Source of the DNA: Pterois miles
Lineage: Eukaryota; Chordata; Actinopteri; Perciformes; Scorpaenidae
Length of the DNA stretch: 64,000 bases
Reading direction: 5' to 3'
Assembly (NCBI GenBank): GCA_947000775.1
Contig: CAMQGK010000559.1
Location: forward strand, 2,514,501-2,578,500
In this document: in pieces, positions 23,390 through 38,865 of the stretch
Layout of the letters: the number at the start of each line of letters is the position of its first letter
How positions within the stretch are numbered: the first letter of the stretch is position 1
Translations under genes and position numbers: made by a program
The notes under the pieces: model-generated
What the model was told of the DNA's origin: nothing
The model's input: only the letters and a program-made list of their open reading frames with translations
Database searches by the model: none

Positions 23390-23930
23390 TATTTGGTAAC
23401 ACTTTGTATGAAGCCCATGTCTGAAATGAATGTGTATAACAGTTATAAGCACTCTTGAATATTTGTAATTCTTTATAACAATAATCATAACCAATTACAG
23501 ACTTTTTTGCAGTATCACAGTGTATTATAATGTTCATAGTTGTGATATGTTCTACTTTTTTTTTATAATTCATCATAGTCACTGTTAAAATGCATAATCT
23601 TATAAGTTTCTCTTAAGTGTCATTGCTTTAAGTAGTAAAGAAAAATTGATTTTACAATGTCTTGTATAGATTTAATGATATTTTTTCACTTTACTTAAAA
23701 CAAACAATGACCACTTAGAGTAACGTATAATCACACTATAATTGGTATCAAAAAGCATAATGTATCACAACCATGAAAATTACAATGTGCTATGATCTTT
23801 GCAAAAAATGTCAGTGAGTGACTAGTATTAATAAAATATGATACTTGACCTTATCAGTCATTGTAAAATGCTCTATGATGTCTTATGATTATTGTTATAA
23901 AGCATTTGGATGAGCAGACCCTTTAAATTG
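23390..23930. mobile_element. Probable AT-rich non-autonomous repeat
   Basis: It begins TTTGGTAACACTTTGTATG and carries many TTATAA/ATTATG words and several self-similar segments (for example AATGTTCATAGTTGTGATATG and its near-complement around 23755-23790). This resembles a fish MITE-type repeat starting TGGTAACACTTT. Termini and duplication are not clear. Confidence 0.4.
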
Positions 23931-24762
23931 AGGCACTGATGTTGAAGATGGATTTTTGATTTGAACTGATCTGTTTCTAACCTGAAATTCTTTATACCAG
24001 TCATCCAGGAGGTGACACAGGATATTAGTTTTTAGATAAATTATGATAAATAAGAGGATATGCCCCTCAGTCAATTTAGTGATGTTTTTAGCTAAAAAAT
24101 AAATCAATTTAAGTGTCCCCATGATGGCTGTTCCATTTTGGGCTCATCTGTCTCTGCTGATATGTCAGACCTGTATAAATTAATCATGACCTCTCTCTTA
24201 AAAGCCCTGGAGGCAGATCTTGATCCTTTCATGAACTAGTAGGATTAGCAAAATAATATCTTCCCATCCCTTGCCCCTAACTCCACACCCCTCACCGTGC
24301 AAAAAATGTCACTCTACAGACTACCTCTAAAGCTGACTAATAAAAACAGCATTTTTAAAATCCATACAAAACCAACCTGGTAAAACCAAAGTCATGGTAG
24401 TAGGATTTTAACTATTATTAACATTGTATTTGACATCACTGGAAAGCCTGATTATTTATCTTCACAGTGATGTCTAGCTTGTAAGAATCATGCATTTGTG
24501 GGATGAGCAGCACATCCGATTATGTGGGTAGCTCCTAAGTGAAATTTGCCAAAATTCTCTGCCAGTGCTAAACAGCGTATTCTCCTGCACAGCATACGTA
24601 CAGTCATATCGCTCAATCCAAGCTGTCGCTAACGGTAGCTTATAAGACTGTGACTGTGAAGAGTAGCAGTTGTCTCAAAAAGAGGAATATTATCATTACA
24701 ATGCAAGTTGGTAAATAAGTTGAAGGTCAGAGGTTGGGCTTTCCACAACCAAAAGAATTCTT
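23931..24762. other. Unrecognised AT-rich sequence
   Basis: No gene recognised. Confidence 0.45.
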
Positions 24763-25231
24763 TGTCGACTAACACTCAGATGTTTTTGTTGACTAATTGA
24801 TAAGTTGATTTAATCGTGTGAACCTGAGTTTTTCCACAAAGAATCAGACAAAAGGACCACTTTAAATCTAATGTATGCTAGAGATGTGCTCATAGGAAGG
24901 AAAAACTTTTCATCCTGCTGGAGCTACTACAATTTTATTAACGGATTAGTTGTCAACTGTTAAATTAATCACCGACTATTTTAATCATTGATTAACTGGT
25001 TTTAGTAATTTTTTTAAAGAAAATGTTGTAAAAAATCTCTGATTCCAGCTTCTTAGATGTGAATATTTTTCTGGTGTCTTTACTCCACTATTACAGCAAA
25101 CTGAATATGTTTGCGTTGTGCAAAAAACAAGACATTTAACGATGTCTTGGGCTTTGGGAAACACTATTTTCTGACATTTTATAGACCAAAGAACTAATCG
25201 ATTAAGGAAAATAATCATTATTTGCAGCCCT
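24763..25231. mobile_element. hAT-like repeat, TTGCAGCCCTA terminus
   Basis: The right end is AATCATTATTTGCAGCCCTA. Preceding landmarks are CTCTGATTCCAGCTTCTTAGATGTGAATATTTTTCTGG (about 25038-25075), AAACAAGACATTTAACGATG, and TTTTATAGACCAAAGAACTAATCGATTAAGG. This is a widespread fish repeat. A second, poorer piece is at 43085-43260. The left end contains GACTAATTGATAAGTTGATTTAATCG words, but a clean inverted terminus is not visible. Confidence 0.6.
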
Positions 25232-25771
25232 ACATCCTTCTGTAATTTTCTGTTTTGTATGAGCAAAAATATGGATATATAAATATGTGTATCTTGATTG
25301 TGTATGTATTTTATCAAAATTAACGACAGATGTCATAATGTCTAGATTGGTAAAGAAGAACTAGGCTTTGATTGGTCCTTCTTGTGGTCCCATATTCCTT
25401 TTGTGAGGGTTATCATATATTTTGTACGTCCTCGTGAAGCAAATATAAACCTAAATGTCAGTTAATATGCTCTTGATGTCAGCATGTTTGAAGCGCTGAC
25501 TTTAATATGGGTTGGAAGGGAACGAGGGATGAGGCAGAGGAGGAGTGTGGGTGGAGGATGAGTAGAGGTTAATGTGCATGGAGCATCTCAAAGCTTTCTT
25601 GGCTTGACTCATAGGACGACTGAGATCAGACAGAATAGTAGATTGCAGGTTTTACCCTCAGCTATTAGGATTGCTCTGCTCTCGCTCTCTCATCTCTCGC
25701 CCTCTTTCTTTCTCTCTCTTCGCGTCCTCCCATGCCGTCATTACCGTTATGTCTTTTCTTTTTCGCTTCTG

Positions 25772-25772
<1 letters not shown>
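25232..25772. other. Unrecognised; pyrimidine-rich at right
   Basis: No gene recognised. C/T-rich from about 25675 into the microsatellite. Confidence 0.5.

Positions 25773-25819
<47 letters not shown>
25773..25819. repeat. (CA)n microsatellite
   Basis: Uninterrupted CA run of about 23 units. Confidence 0.97.
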
Positions 25820-29037
<3,218 letters not shown>

Positions 29038-29535
29038 AACCAACCTGGTCTCACTGCCAACTTGTCAAATACTACCGATTGGGCAGGGCTTTCACCTATC
29101 TCCAATGTAAAGCCACCTGTGGCATTATTCAACAGTCGGAGAAAGTGAATATTAATAACCTGAGAGTCCAATAAGAGCGGGTGGGAGGAGTGGTGGATGG
29201 GTCAAACAAACACAAGACTTTGAACCAGGACACCGGTGTTCGTGGCCCGTGTGAAACTAAAAGTTATGTTGACTTATTTTGTCACATCAGTCATTTGTCA
29301 TGTGACTCATTGGCATTGTCAGTTATGTGAGTCATGAGTTGGTAGTCAGTGAAGTTACATCAACCACAACCATTTCTGAACCCTAGCTAAGTGGCTGTGT
29401 TGCCTAAGCCTAACTTCCTGTGAAAACAGATTTTTTTTTAAAAGATACTACGCATGTTACAAATGTATATTGACACGCCCTCCCTGACTCGTCCAAAAGT
29501 AATGCGAGAGGGGTACCCCGTGTGGCCGTCTCCAA
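29038..29535. mobile_element. Dispersed fish repeat (ACCTGGTCTCACTGCCAAC type)
   Basis: Starts AACCAACCTGGTCTCACTGC and contains GTGTGAAACTAAAAGT, TTGTTGCCTAAGCCTAACTTC-like wording, TTGACACGCCCTCCCTGAC and GAGAGGGGTACCCCG at the right. A related piece lies at 44933-45145 (GTGTGAAATTAAAAGTCAG, TTGTTGCCTAAACCTAAC). Non-coding; termini not resolved. Confidence 0.55.
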
Positions 29536-30101
29536 TACAGATGGGAGTATTAAATATTATAAATATTTAACTCAAATATATTAGAAGCACTTTTTCCCCC
29601 AAGTTAAAGCACTTGACCAGTAAATTATTTAATTTCAAGTCCCAAAGTTAGATTTCAAATAACATTTTCAACATGTTGTGTCCCAAAACTGGCATATCCC
29701 AGCTCACCTGTAAGTGGTTCTTTGCAAACTGTTTGTCAAGCTGCAATTTGATGAGCCATGACGACAATACGTATTTAACCATAGCCGATCAATTTTATTC
29801 ACATACCGAGCACAACATTATCCCAAATGAATTTATGTGTAAACACTGAAAGGTTAAATTACAGAATATTGAAAAATCCATTTAAATCAAAACAGTAATT
29901 TACTTAAAGTAGTTGCATACAGTTGCATGTCTAATTTATAATTACTACCCACTGTTACAAAATGTTAAGTCAAAATAAAATTAAATGTCTTGTCGTCGGT
30001 TTTCCACCCACAGACTCAGCTCGCCCTTTCAAACCTGTTCCTTAATGGTGCTCTATATGATATCCAGAGCATTAATATGGCAGCAAACGGTTATTGTCTA
30101 T
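29536..30101. other. Unrecognised AT-rich sequence
   Basis: No gene recognised. Confidence 0.45.
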
Positions 30102-30735
30102 GTAAAGATTAAGGATGTCAAAGTTGCTGTGATAATAATGCAATTTTTTTTTTTTACTGCAACTAGAAAACACAAGGAATCTATTGGTACCAACCATGTC
30201 GTACTATCATATCAAGACGGAGGCTAAACAACGCTCCAAACTAAATCCTGGTGATCACCATTTTTAAACTGATTCATTGACCTCTGACCTCAAGATATGT
30301 GAATGAAAGTGGGTTCTCTGGGTACCCACAAGTTTCCTCTTTACAGTCATGAACACGTTATGATAATCACATGCAGTTTGGGGCAAATCATAGTCAAGTC
30401 AGTACACTGACACACTGACAGCTGTTGTTACCTGTTGGGCTGCAGTTTGCCATGTTATGATTTGAGCATATTTTCTGTGAGGGTTTCTGGACAATATTTG
30501 CCATAGTTTGTGTCATTAATTGATTTCCAATAATAAATATATACATTTGCATAAAGCATATTTGCCCACTGCCATGTTGATAAGAGTATTAAATACTTGA
30601 CAAATCTCCCTTTTAGGTACATTTTGTACACATAAAAAATCTGCAGTTAATTTGTGATTATTCACGGTTAACTATAGACAATCATGCAATCACCATGATG
30701 AAATATTTTAATTGATTGACAGTCCTGGTAAAGAT
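30102..30735 (-). mobile_element. Full hAT-like non-autonomous element with 8-bp target duplication
   Basis: The element is 30110-30727 (618 bp) and is flanked by perfect copies of GTAAAGAT at 30102-30109 and 30728-30735. The left end TAAGGATGTCAA and right end TTGACAGTCCTG are imperfect inverted termini (consensus-like TAGGGCTGTCAA). An 8-bp duplication with TAGGG-type ends is the signature of hAT cut-and-paste transposition. It carries no transposase, so it was moved in trans. Relative to 11952-12313 and 56853-57513 it lies on the opposite strand. A T run at about 30147-30157 interrupts it. Confidence 0.85.
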
Positions 30736-33700
30736 ATAGAAGACTAATGTCTTGTTGACATCGCTGGGCCAACTGTGCGTGCCTTGTTCATACATGTTAG
30801 CGTGCCCCCCTAGTGAGCTAACAGCTGTTGCTCGCCCACCGTAGGTCGGGCTGTTGCGGAGGCGTTACACCCACCCTCCAGTTCCCTCTTAGGTTAGCAC
30901 TGTTAGCGCTGTTAGCTCAGCCGTCGCCATGTTGAGAGCTGTGCAGAGGTAATAGCATGCTCCCAATCTTGCATTTAGCACCTTTAATGAGATTAAATAA
31001 AAGACAATAATTAGGGTTTCTATCTTCAGGTCTGTGAAAGGATCATTTGAGGGTGGCAGCAGTTTGCTAATCAGTTCTGGTAAAAAACAAAACGTATTCA
31101 TCTAATATACACCAAACACTTCTGACACTGTATTTCCAATGTGTGTGTTTGCCTCCACATGCTTGTCAATGTTTTTTTTGGCTCTCCCATCCTATAAAAA
31201 CAGTGCTTAAACAGTCTAATCCATCAGAGTACTCGATAGGTTATGTGCCAATAAACAAGCTCTCTCTGGCTGCTATCAACATGATCGATCCACTTATCAA
31301 TAGCTGACACTGTGGAGTCGGTTTGCTTCCATCCTGTCCATCAATGACTGATCAGTCAATTTGAAACCCTTTAAGCAAATAAACCTGGAGAGCACTGCAT
31401 AATGTGCTGTTAATACAAATACACTGTACGTAGTACATGCACAGAGAAACACGCAGACTACATTCACTTATGCTCGTACTGAAAGATAAATGGGCCTGCT
31501 TGTTGTGTGTTGTTGTATAGAGTAAACATACCAACTCCAATCCATCAATATTAGCTTCATGATAATCCTGGCTAAAATATTCTGTGTGAGTGTTTAGTCT
31601 CTTGAAAGTCCTAACAAGAGACATAGTAAAGGGTGTTTTAATGGGTGAAACACGTATACAGGCGCATATACTCCCACAGCTGAATACTGCAATATGCACT
31701 CCAACAACTACCAACTAGGAACTTACTATCGCTCCCTTTTCGTTTTTCTAGAAGTTTTTTCAGTTTATTCGATCAATTCTTCCCTCCATTTCACATAAAG
31801 ACACACTCATTCCTCGCTCTTTGTGTTTTACCAACCATCTGTCTCTTCTGACTGCTCTCTGCTCTGCTCTGGTGGAGGGAAACACAGAAAATGTAATCCT
31901 TTAATGGTTGCTTTATGGGCTTTCCCTCTTTTTCTCAATCTATCATATCAATCTTGAAAAGAAGTGAACCACTGAGATCTAAACGTGAATGTAAAAATGA
32001 CTGCAGCATGTACGTATGTACTCAGTAAGTTGCTCCCTCCCGCTGCTCGAGGATGCGGTCTCCCAGTCTGATGACCGAGGCTGGTTTGTCTCAGTGCCGT
32101 CATTAATCATATGTTTCTCAACTCGGACCGTAATGAGTGTTCCTGTGATCTGATCCTGGCAAAGTACAGCCCCGTTCATCATTACAGTGGGAAGATATGG
32201 AGATTCAGTAATCAGTGGCTCATACAGCAGATGACCTGTGAACCACGGGCCTCACACACTGCAGGAGAGGTTTGGTCTCTTGGCTCTCTTTCAGCAGAGG
32301 GGTGTGTTAAAAATGCAGAGGAGAGGTGAGGAGAGGACATTTCATGTGTGCTGTGCAATAGACGATCGACACTTATTTCCTGCACTGAACCATCCATATG
32401 AACCTGCCTTGACTGGACAAACACTCAAAAAAATTGTGTCTGAAGAGATCTGAGATCTGAGATGAGAGATAGGACAGCATGCTTAGTTTTGTCTCTTGGT
32501 TTAGCTGTTTTTACAGTTTCTGTGAGCTGAAGAGGTGGCAAATCATGTTATCATGTAAACATATGCTGATTGGTTCAGCCAATTCAGCACTTGTGCCGTG
32601 GTTTCCCTACCTAAATCTCCTTGCAAAAGCTGTACCCACAAGATGTAATCAGGCTGTGTGAGCAAGTCTGAGTGACCTCAGGGACAATGTTGTTGGGAAC
32701 CCCTTCAGGTTCCTGGGAGGGACACCTGAGGCAAACCCACAAGTGAGGGGAAGACAAAAAAAGTGATGCCACATTCATAGAAAACTCAGTCTAGGAAGTA
32801 GTCGCCGGGGTTAAATCAAGGAGCCTGAAACCTACCAGTAGATTGGTACTGAGATAGCTAGAGGGGCACAAATGGGATATTTTGAGACAGTTTATTTTAG
32901 GCCACGTCCACGGAAACGTTTTTGTTTTAAAATGAAAACTATCTCCGTCCAGATGAGCATTTTAGGGCTTTTTCAGACTTAATCTCCATCCATTCTACCA
33001 CGCCTGAAACACATATCACATGAACACTCATGTACACTGGTATGTGGTGCAAGCACAGACAATAAGGTAACAATGATTGTAACTTGTTATCCATGTTGAA
33101 ATCAGCCACTGGGAGACGAGGCTGTTGTTTTGTTTTATTATGGAAAAGTTTCAGGTGATTGGGGGGTGACGATCCACGAAAGGACATGTCATGACTGATG
33201 AGACCCAGTCAAGATATCTTCCTCTCCGTGTCTTATAACACTTTATTGTTTGGACCTTCCAGATACCATTTGTTGAGCTTTAAAAATTTGGTTTGAAACA
33301 TTAAAAGGTATTCATAGGCTCAGGACAGCACCGCTGTCACACAAACACACACGCACCTCTACACATACCAAACAGCGATATCCATCTGAGAATAACTAAT
33401 AATAATTAATGTTGAATATGAATAATGTTGTGGGATTATTCCTTATTTCATGGGCTATTTTGGAATTTATACATTATTATTACAAGCTTATATACTGTAT
33501 ATACTGTATGTATATAAAAATCAAAGCATTCAAATACTGGTTTGGAGGTTGATTACTATGGCAACAGTCAAAGCTCTGAAGCATTTGGGTCAGTCCTACT
33601 TTATTGTTAGCTGAAATACCTGGAAAATAAGGCTGAACATGATTTTAAAAACAACTTCTTCCTGGGAATATATCACTTTTCCTGACATGTTATTTCAGTG

Positions 33701-34315
33701 GTTTGACGAATCCAATCACCGTTCTCGGACATTTAGTTACAGGATTTCATGTCTTGGGTGGACTGAGGGTGTCTGGAAGATTTCTAGGAAATTGTTGTGA
33801 AAAAAGGAGCTCTTCTGGTTGGTTGCCTTGTTGCACCAATGACAACGACCCAGTTAAGCTAGAGTTAAGCTAGAAAATGGATGGATTGATAAATACATGT
33901 ACAGATGAATGGATGGACTGGAGAGAAGAAGGGAAGGTAGGGACGAGAGCAACAGAATTAAGAAAACTTGTATTATTTTACTCTCCTCCCCTCTGCCCTT
34001 TTGAGGAGATGAAAGGGAAAGCAGTGGAGGATGTGAGGAGGGTCAGACAAGGACAGAGAGGGAAAGAGCAGTGAAAAGAGGTGCAGAGGAAAAAGAGGAG
34101 GAAGAGGCCGATAAGAAAGAGGTGAGACAATAACAGAGTAGGAGGAAGGGAGGGGTGTGGAGCAGAGTGGAAAGGTGACATTTGGTGACCAGAGGCTATT
34201 TGTGGTGACATTTTCACACCTCTGCTCATCTCTAATGCCAGGACAATGTGCTCTGGCTCATTTGTCACCCGCCTTCCTAACAAGCTTGTCACTGCTTCCT
34301 CTGCTGCCGTCCCTA

Positions 34316-34316
<1 letters not shown>
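30736..34316. other. Mostly unrecognised sequence
   Basis: No gene, exon or clear repeat recognised across 3.6 kb. Purine-rich from 34015 to 34160 (GAGG/AGGAAG words). Open frames are under 155 codons and without domains; the longest runs into the microsatellite. Confidence 0.4.

Positions 34317-34406
<90 letters not shown>
34317..34406. repeat. (TG)n microsatellite
   Basis: Uninterrupted TG run of about 45 units, among the longest in the window. Confidence 0.98.
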
Positions 34407-34407
<1 letters not shown>

Positions 34408-35532
34408 ATGGATCGTCTGATTTTTGTTGCCTCTCGCAACCAAAATGCTGACTCTTTTCATACGAAGAGAAATTACATTAATGGCCAAAAGTGTTATTTC
34501 ACCTGTTGTGCAATCGTTCCATGTTTAGACCTCAGCATTAGTCCAGGATGATGCAGGCTGTGACAACACCCGCCCACATTTTTCTAAATATCTAATTGTA
34601 AGAAGACAGACTCCATGAAAAATGATAAAATATGTCATATTATCTCAGGTGACTTGCCTCCATTCCTTTCTGTATTAGAAGTATGATTTTCAGACTAATT
34701 AAAGCGCTGCAAAAGTTGTACTTCAACTGTGTAGTTTGTATAACTGGGACATCCAGTACACACAGGGAGTTGGCATGAATATGTATGCCAAAACATACCA
34801 AAGTAAAATATCCTTAAAATACCTTGACAAGGCTCATCACTCTCAGCACATGTCCATGTGTGTATTAGCATGTACTGTACATACTGTGTAAATGAGTGTG
34901 TTTGCTGCACAAGCCTGAATGTAGGATCCACCTCATCACTCAAAACAGTTCAGTCTTTTCAACTTTCTGATCAGATCGCTCAGTGACGATGATGGACTGT
35001 GAGAGGCAGCGAAGCTGCTGTGTGAAAATGATGAAATCTCCTTTTATAGTGTTTCATGTTAGGGCATGACACTGCTTATTAGTTTGAATTGCTCCTGTCT
35101 AAGTCAGTCCAGTAGTTCTGGTGAAGGGATACAGGGATAGGAAACTAACTCTAAAGGCTTCTCTGTTCAAGAGGAAATGCTTTCATATACGACTTTTATA
35201 CCTGAATGACAACGTATATACTATATGTAATATTTTTTTATCTCTATGGAAAGGCCAAATCAATAATTGTCTGACCACATAATAGAATGTGAATGTGTAT
35301 ATACAATTGAAAGCTTTTCTTTCGAATGAAAAATAAATGAGCATATCTTACTCATCTGATGAGTGGGCCTGTTTGGACACATTGCTAACCTTGTGTTCTA
35401 GCATTGCAGTGGATATGAAATGACCTGGCATTCAGTTTGGCAGTGACAGCAGGTCCTGAACCTGCCCTTTAAAGTTTGTAAATTTTGGCCGTTGGATAAC
35501 CCTTTTGTTAAAAGAAGAGTGTGTAACATTTT
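34407..35532. other. Unrecognised sequence
   Basis: No gene recognised. Confidence 0.45.
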
Positions 35533-35702
35533 AGACAATTTAGAGTAATCAGTTAACCTAACCTGCATGTCTTTGGACTGTGGGAGGAAGCTGGAGAACC
35601 CGGAGAACATGCAGACTCCACACAGAAGAGCCCCAAGCCGGATTCAAACCTGTGACCCTCTTGCTGTGAGAGGGTCCACCCTCGTGCACCACCGTGCAGC
35701 CC
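35533..35702 (-). mobile_element. tRNA-derived SINE, 3'-truncated copy
   Basis: Same family as 7657-8012. Shared segments include GACAATTTAGAGTAATCAGTTAACC, ACCTGCATGTCTTTGGACTGTGG, GGATTCAAACCTGTGACC (B box on the minus strand near 35640) and GCACCACCGTGCAGCCC at the head. The 3' half of the SINE is missing. A small internal rearrangement (GAGGGTCCACCCTCGTGCACC) disturbs the A-box region. Confidence 0.7.
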
Positions 35703-36283
35703 TTCTTTACTATTTAATCACCACCATCATAAGTCATATCTATCTCTATAAGGAGCGGGTCCTCCAAACACTGGCTGTAGGGACATTTGTGTTTGCATGT
35801 TTTTGCGTCGGTCCTTGTAGTTCTCCTACATGCCTTGCACATATGAGAAGTTTCAGTTGGTTGCAATCTGCAACCTCACTGCTAGATGCCCCCAAATCTT
35901 GTATACTGCACCTTTAACATTTACATCGCAGATTATTCCTTTATTGTACCCAACAGATGAAAGCAGTCTGAAGTAAAATTTAGCCTTGGCTGGATACAAG
36001 GCTGAGCCTAGAGTGGACCTTGCTTTATTGCAACTTGAGATGTGAGGTGCAATAGGAGCTGTAAAATGCCCTATTCATGCTTTTGGGATATAAATGTGTT
36101 AAAATGCGAATCTGCACCATCATTACAGGTTTTACACCTAACTGTCATTGCCTTAAAGTTTCACCTATAGGAAGCTAAAATCACATCCCTTGGGGGAAAT
36201 TACATTGCAATTTTATCTTTATCTACATAATTAATTGATCTGCAGCACTACAGTAGATGAAGTCAGTTTAAGGTTGTGTTCTA
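35703..36283. other. Unrecognised sequence
   Basis: No gene recognised. Confidence 0.45.
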
Positions 36284-36550
36284 GGGCTGAAACAACTCTT
36301 CAAGTTACTTGAGTAGTTTGATTACTAAAAATCATAGATGAAAATTGTTTGCATTGAAGTTTCATTTAATTTATTCATTTGCATTTCAGAAAATGTTTTA
36401 TCTAAAACCTAGAATATAATATGGCACTTAAATGTACTAAATGGATTTAGTTTTGACAAAAAATATTATTGTTTGCAATTTCAAAATATGAAAAGAGTAG
36501 ATTTTTCTTAAAAGAAAACTAATAATTTAAGAGACCTGTGTTATTTACTA
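36284..36550 (+). mobile_element. hAT-like element, left end of a disrupted copy
   Basis: Begins TAGGGCTGAAACAACTC followed by TCAAGTTACTTGAGTAGTTTGATTAC. This matches one terminus of a fish family whose other terminus appears in the same orientation at 41462-41533. I infer that the two pieces are the ends of one element split by later insertions, though independent fragments are possible. No target duplication is visible. Confidence 0.45.
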
Positions 36551-36885
36551 GGGGTGGGATGGTTCGTAAAATTCACGGTTTGGTTCGGTTCACGGTTTGG
36601 GGTCACAATTTTCAGTTTGGTTCGGTACATTTATGGTACAGCCAAGAGGACAATTTCCAACTTGAATTTAAACATGCATTTCATTGATTTGTTTGTTTTC
36701 ACAACTGTAGACTAACATCAGGAAGGAAACACTTCATTATCTTATAGCTGGACTTCTGATTGAAAAGAAAAGTGCCACTGTGTTATTTAAAAAGAATTAA
36801 TAAATAAAAACTAACCATCAACAAAAATCAGGTCAGCCAGCACCAGAGCTTTTTTAAACAACAGTAACATCTACAGGGCAGCGTC
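36551..36885 (+). mobile_element. Second disrupted DNA element (GGTTCGGTTCACGG family), left part
   Basis: Starts ACTAGGGGTGGGATGG, then repeated GGTTTGGTTCGGTT/CACGGTTTGG words. This is the terminus style of another fish hAT-like family. Sequence resembling its interior resumes after the LINE at about 38518-38860 (GTGTTCACTAACACTGC, GTGTTCATATTAGC), so the LINE probably landed inside it. The far terminus was not found. Confidence 0.45.
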
Positions 36886-38510
36886 ATATGAGGAAAAAGA
36901 AACTGAGTTGCAAAGTGGAGTTGAGTTGCAAAGAGGTCAAAGTGCTGCTAAAAGAGAGGAACAGCACCTTCAGGTCTGGGGATGTAGCCCGGCACAGGGC
37001 TGCCAGAGCCGACCTGAGGAGAGGCATCAGGGAGGCCAAGACAACATACAAGAAGAGGACTGAGGACCACTTCAGCAATAAGAACATAAGGCAGGTGTGG
37101 CAAGGGGTCTGAAACATCACCAGCTACAGGTCCAACAACCTAACTGCAGGCAGCGGTGACGTCTCACTGGCCGAGGAGCTTAACCGCTTCTTTGCCCGTT
37201 TTGAGACTGGGACACCAGCAGCATTAAGGCCTCGCTCACCAGCCCCCAGCAGCCACATCCTCACAGTGCAGGCACAGGAGGTAAGGCGCACTCTGCGGGC
37301 AGTGAATCCCAGAAAAGCTGCAGGACCAGACGGTGTGACTGTGAGGGTGCTGAGGGACTGTGCTGACCAACTGGCTGATGTGTTCACAGACATATTCAAC
37401 CAGGCTTGATCCCACCCTGCCTGAAATCCTCCTCAATCATTCCTCTACCGAAAAAGACCAACGCCAGCACCCCCAATGACTTAGGGCCAGTGGCACTTAC
37501 ACCCATAATTATGAAGTGTTTTGAGGGGGGGCTGCGTGCTGAGCCCCCTTCTTTACACCCACTATACCCATAACTGCACCCCCAACTATCCGAGCAGCGC
37601 CATCATTAAGTTTGCCGACGATACGACGGTAGCAGGACAGCATACAGGGAGGAGGTGGAAAGGCTGACAGCATGATGCTCCGCGAACAATCTCATTCTCA
37701 ACACCCCCAAGACAAAAGAGCTGATAGTCGATTTCAGGAGAAGGAAACCGGACAGCCTATTGTCATAAATGGGGACAGAGTGGAGATGGTCTCAGACTTC
37801 AGATTCCTGGGCACTAACATACAAGAGGATCTGTCCAAACACCACAGCACTGCTGGAAAAGGCACAACAGAGACCGTATTTCCTGAGAAAACGCAGGAAG
37901 AACAACCTAACAGAGAAACCGTTGATGTCCTTCTACCGCTGCACTGTGGAGTCAGTGCTGAGCTCCGGCATCTCGCTGTGGTTCTCCAGCTGCACGGCAG
38001 CAGAAAGGAAGGCCCTGCAGAGGGTCATCAACACTGCGCAGAGGACCATCGGCTGCCCTCTTCTATCTCTTGAGGACATCTACAACATGCGTTGCCTCGG
38101 GAGAGCCCGCAGCATCCTCAGAGACCCAGCCCACCCTGGTCACCACCTCTTTGAACTGTGGCCCTCAGGGAGGCGTTTCAGGACCATCAAAGCAAAAACA
38201 AACAGACTGAAGAACAGCTTCTACCCCAGAGCTGTCATCGCGCTCAACTCCACAACACTTGAACATTCACAATATACAGCCTCTCGGTGCAATATTCCTG
38301 TGTAGCATATGCTTATATTTTTAGTACAGTGTTATTTTATTTTATTATATATTTTATTTTTACACTGATTATATTTAACATTTATAGTTACCATTGTTGT
38401 TTTTATTATTTTATTTTAACTCACTATTTATACTGGATCTGTGAGAGCTGCTACTTCAATTTCGTTGCACTCGTGCAATGACAATAAAGAGATTCGGATT
38501 CTGATCTGCC
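36886..38510 (+). pseudogene. Non-LTR retrotransposon reverse transcriptase, broken (L2/CR1-like)
   Basis: The remains of an ORF2-type LINE protein, which nicks DNA and reverse-transcribes its own RNA. The linker before the polymerase reads through 36888-37409 with one stop (37110). It includes NRFFARFE and the conserved opening VNPRKAAGPDGV. The middle of the polymerase is deleted around 37530. The catalytic core survives as KFADDTTVAG at about 37608-37637, the YxDD-equivalent FADD motif. The C-terminal part (37672-38305) is split between frames and includes DFRFLGTNI, LEKAQQR, FYRCTVESVL, NTAQRTIGCP and PSGRRFRT. It ends with an AATAAA at 38483-38488 and a short GATTC-type tail. The copy has stops, frameshifts and a deletion and cannot be active. 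The clade assignment is from memory. Confidence 0.85.
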
Positions 38511-38865
38511 GTGTTCACTAACACTGCTCAATATTGCAATGATGATATGACTTGTGATAAATAAACAAATATTGAAGTGTTCATATTAGCTATACTGATG
38601 TCAGCCTGGTAGTGTTTAAATTCAGAACCAGATTAGAATTGAATATTTAAATACAACTAGGACACATGTTGTTTCTGGAGCAGCAACAGTAATGTTTACA
38701 ACAGCAAAGTCACCATAGAAACTCATTAATATCTCACTGGAAACAATCTAACATGTTAATAAAATAAATCAGATTCCTGAGTGAAGTTTATAAAGACTGA
38801 AGAACACAAACTTCAGTCAGCATCAGTCCTTCCTCCTGTTGTCTGTCCTCCTGTCGTCTATCTGA
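38511..38865 (+). mobile_element. Continuation of the disrupted DNA element
   Basis: AT-rich sequence that I match by wording to the interior of the family starting at 36551. It has no coding capacity. The boundary with the minisatellite is gradual. Confidence 0.35.

Noticed and set aside
36886..38510. Endogenous retrovirus pol
   Set aside because: The polymerase motifs (FADD, the AAGPDG opening) and the AATAAA tail without long terminal repeats fit a non-LTR LINE, not a retrovirus. No LTR, gag or env signature was seen anywhere in the window.
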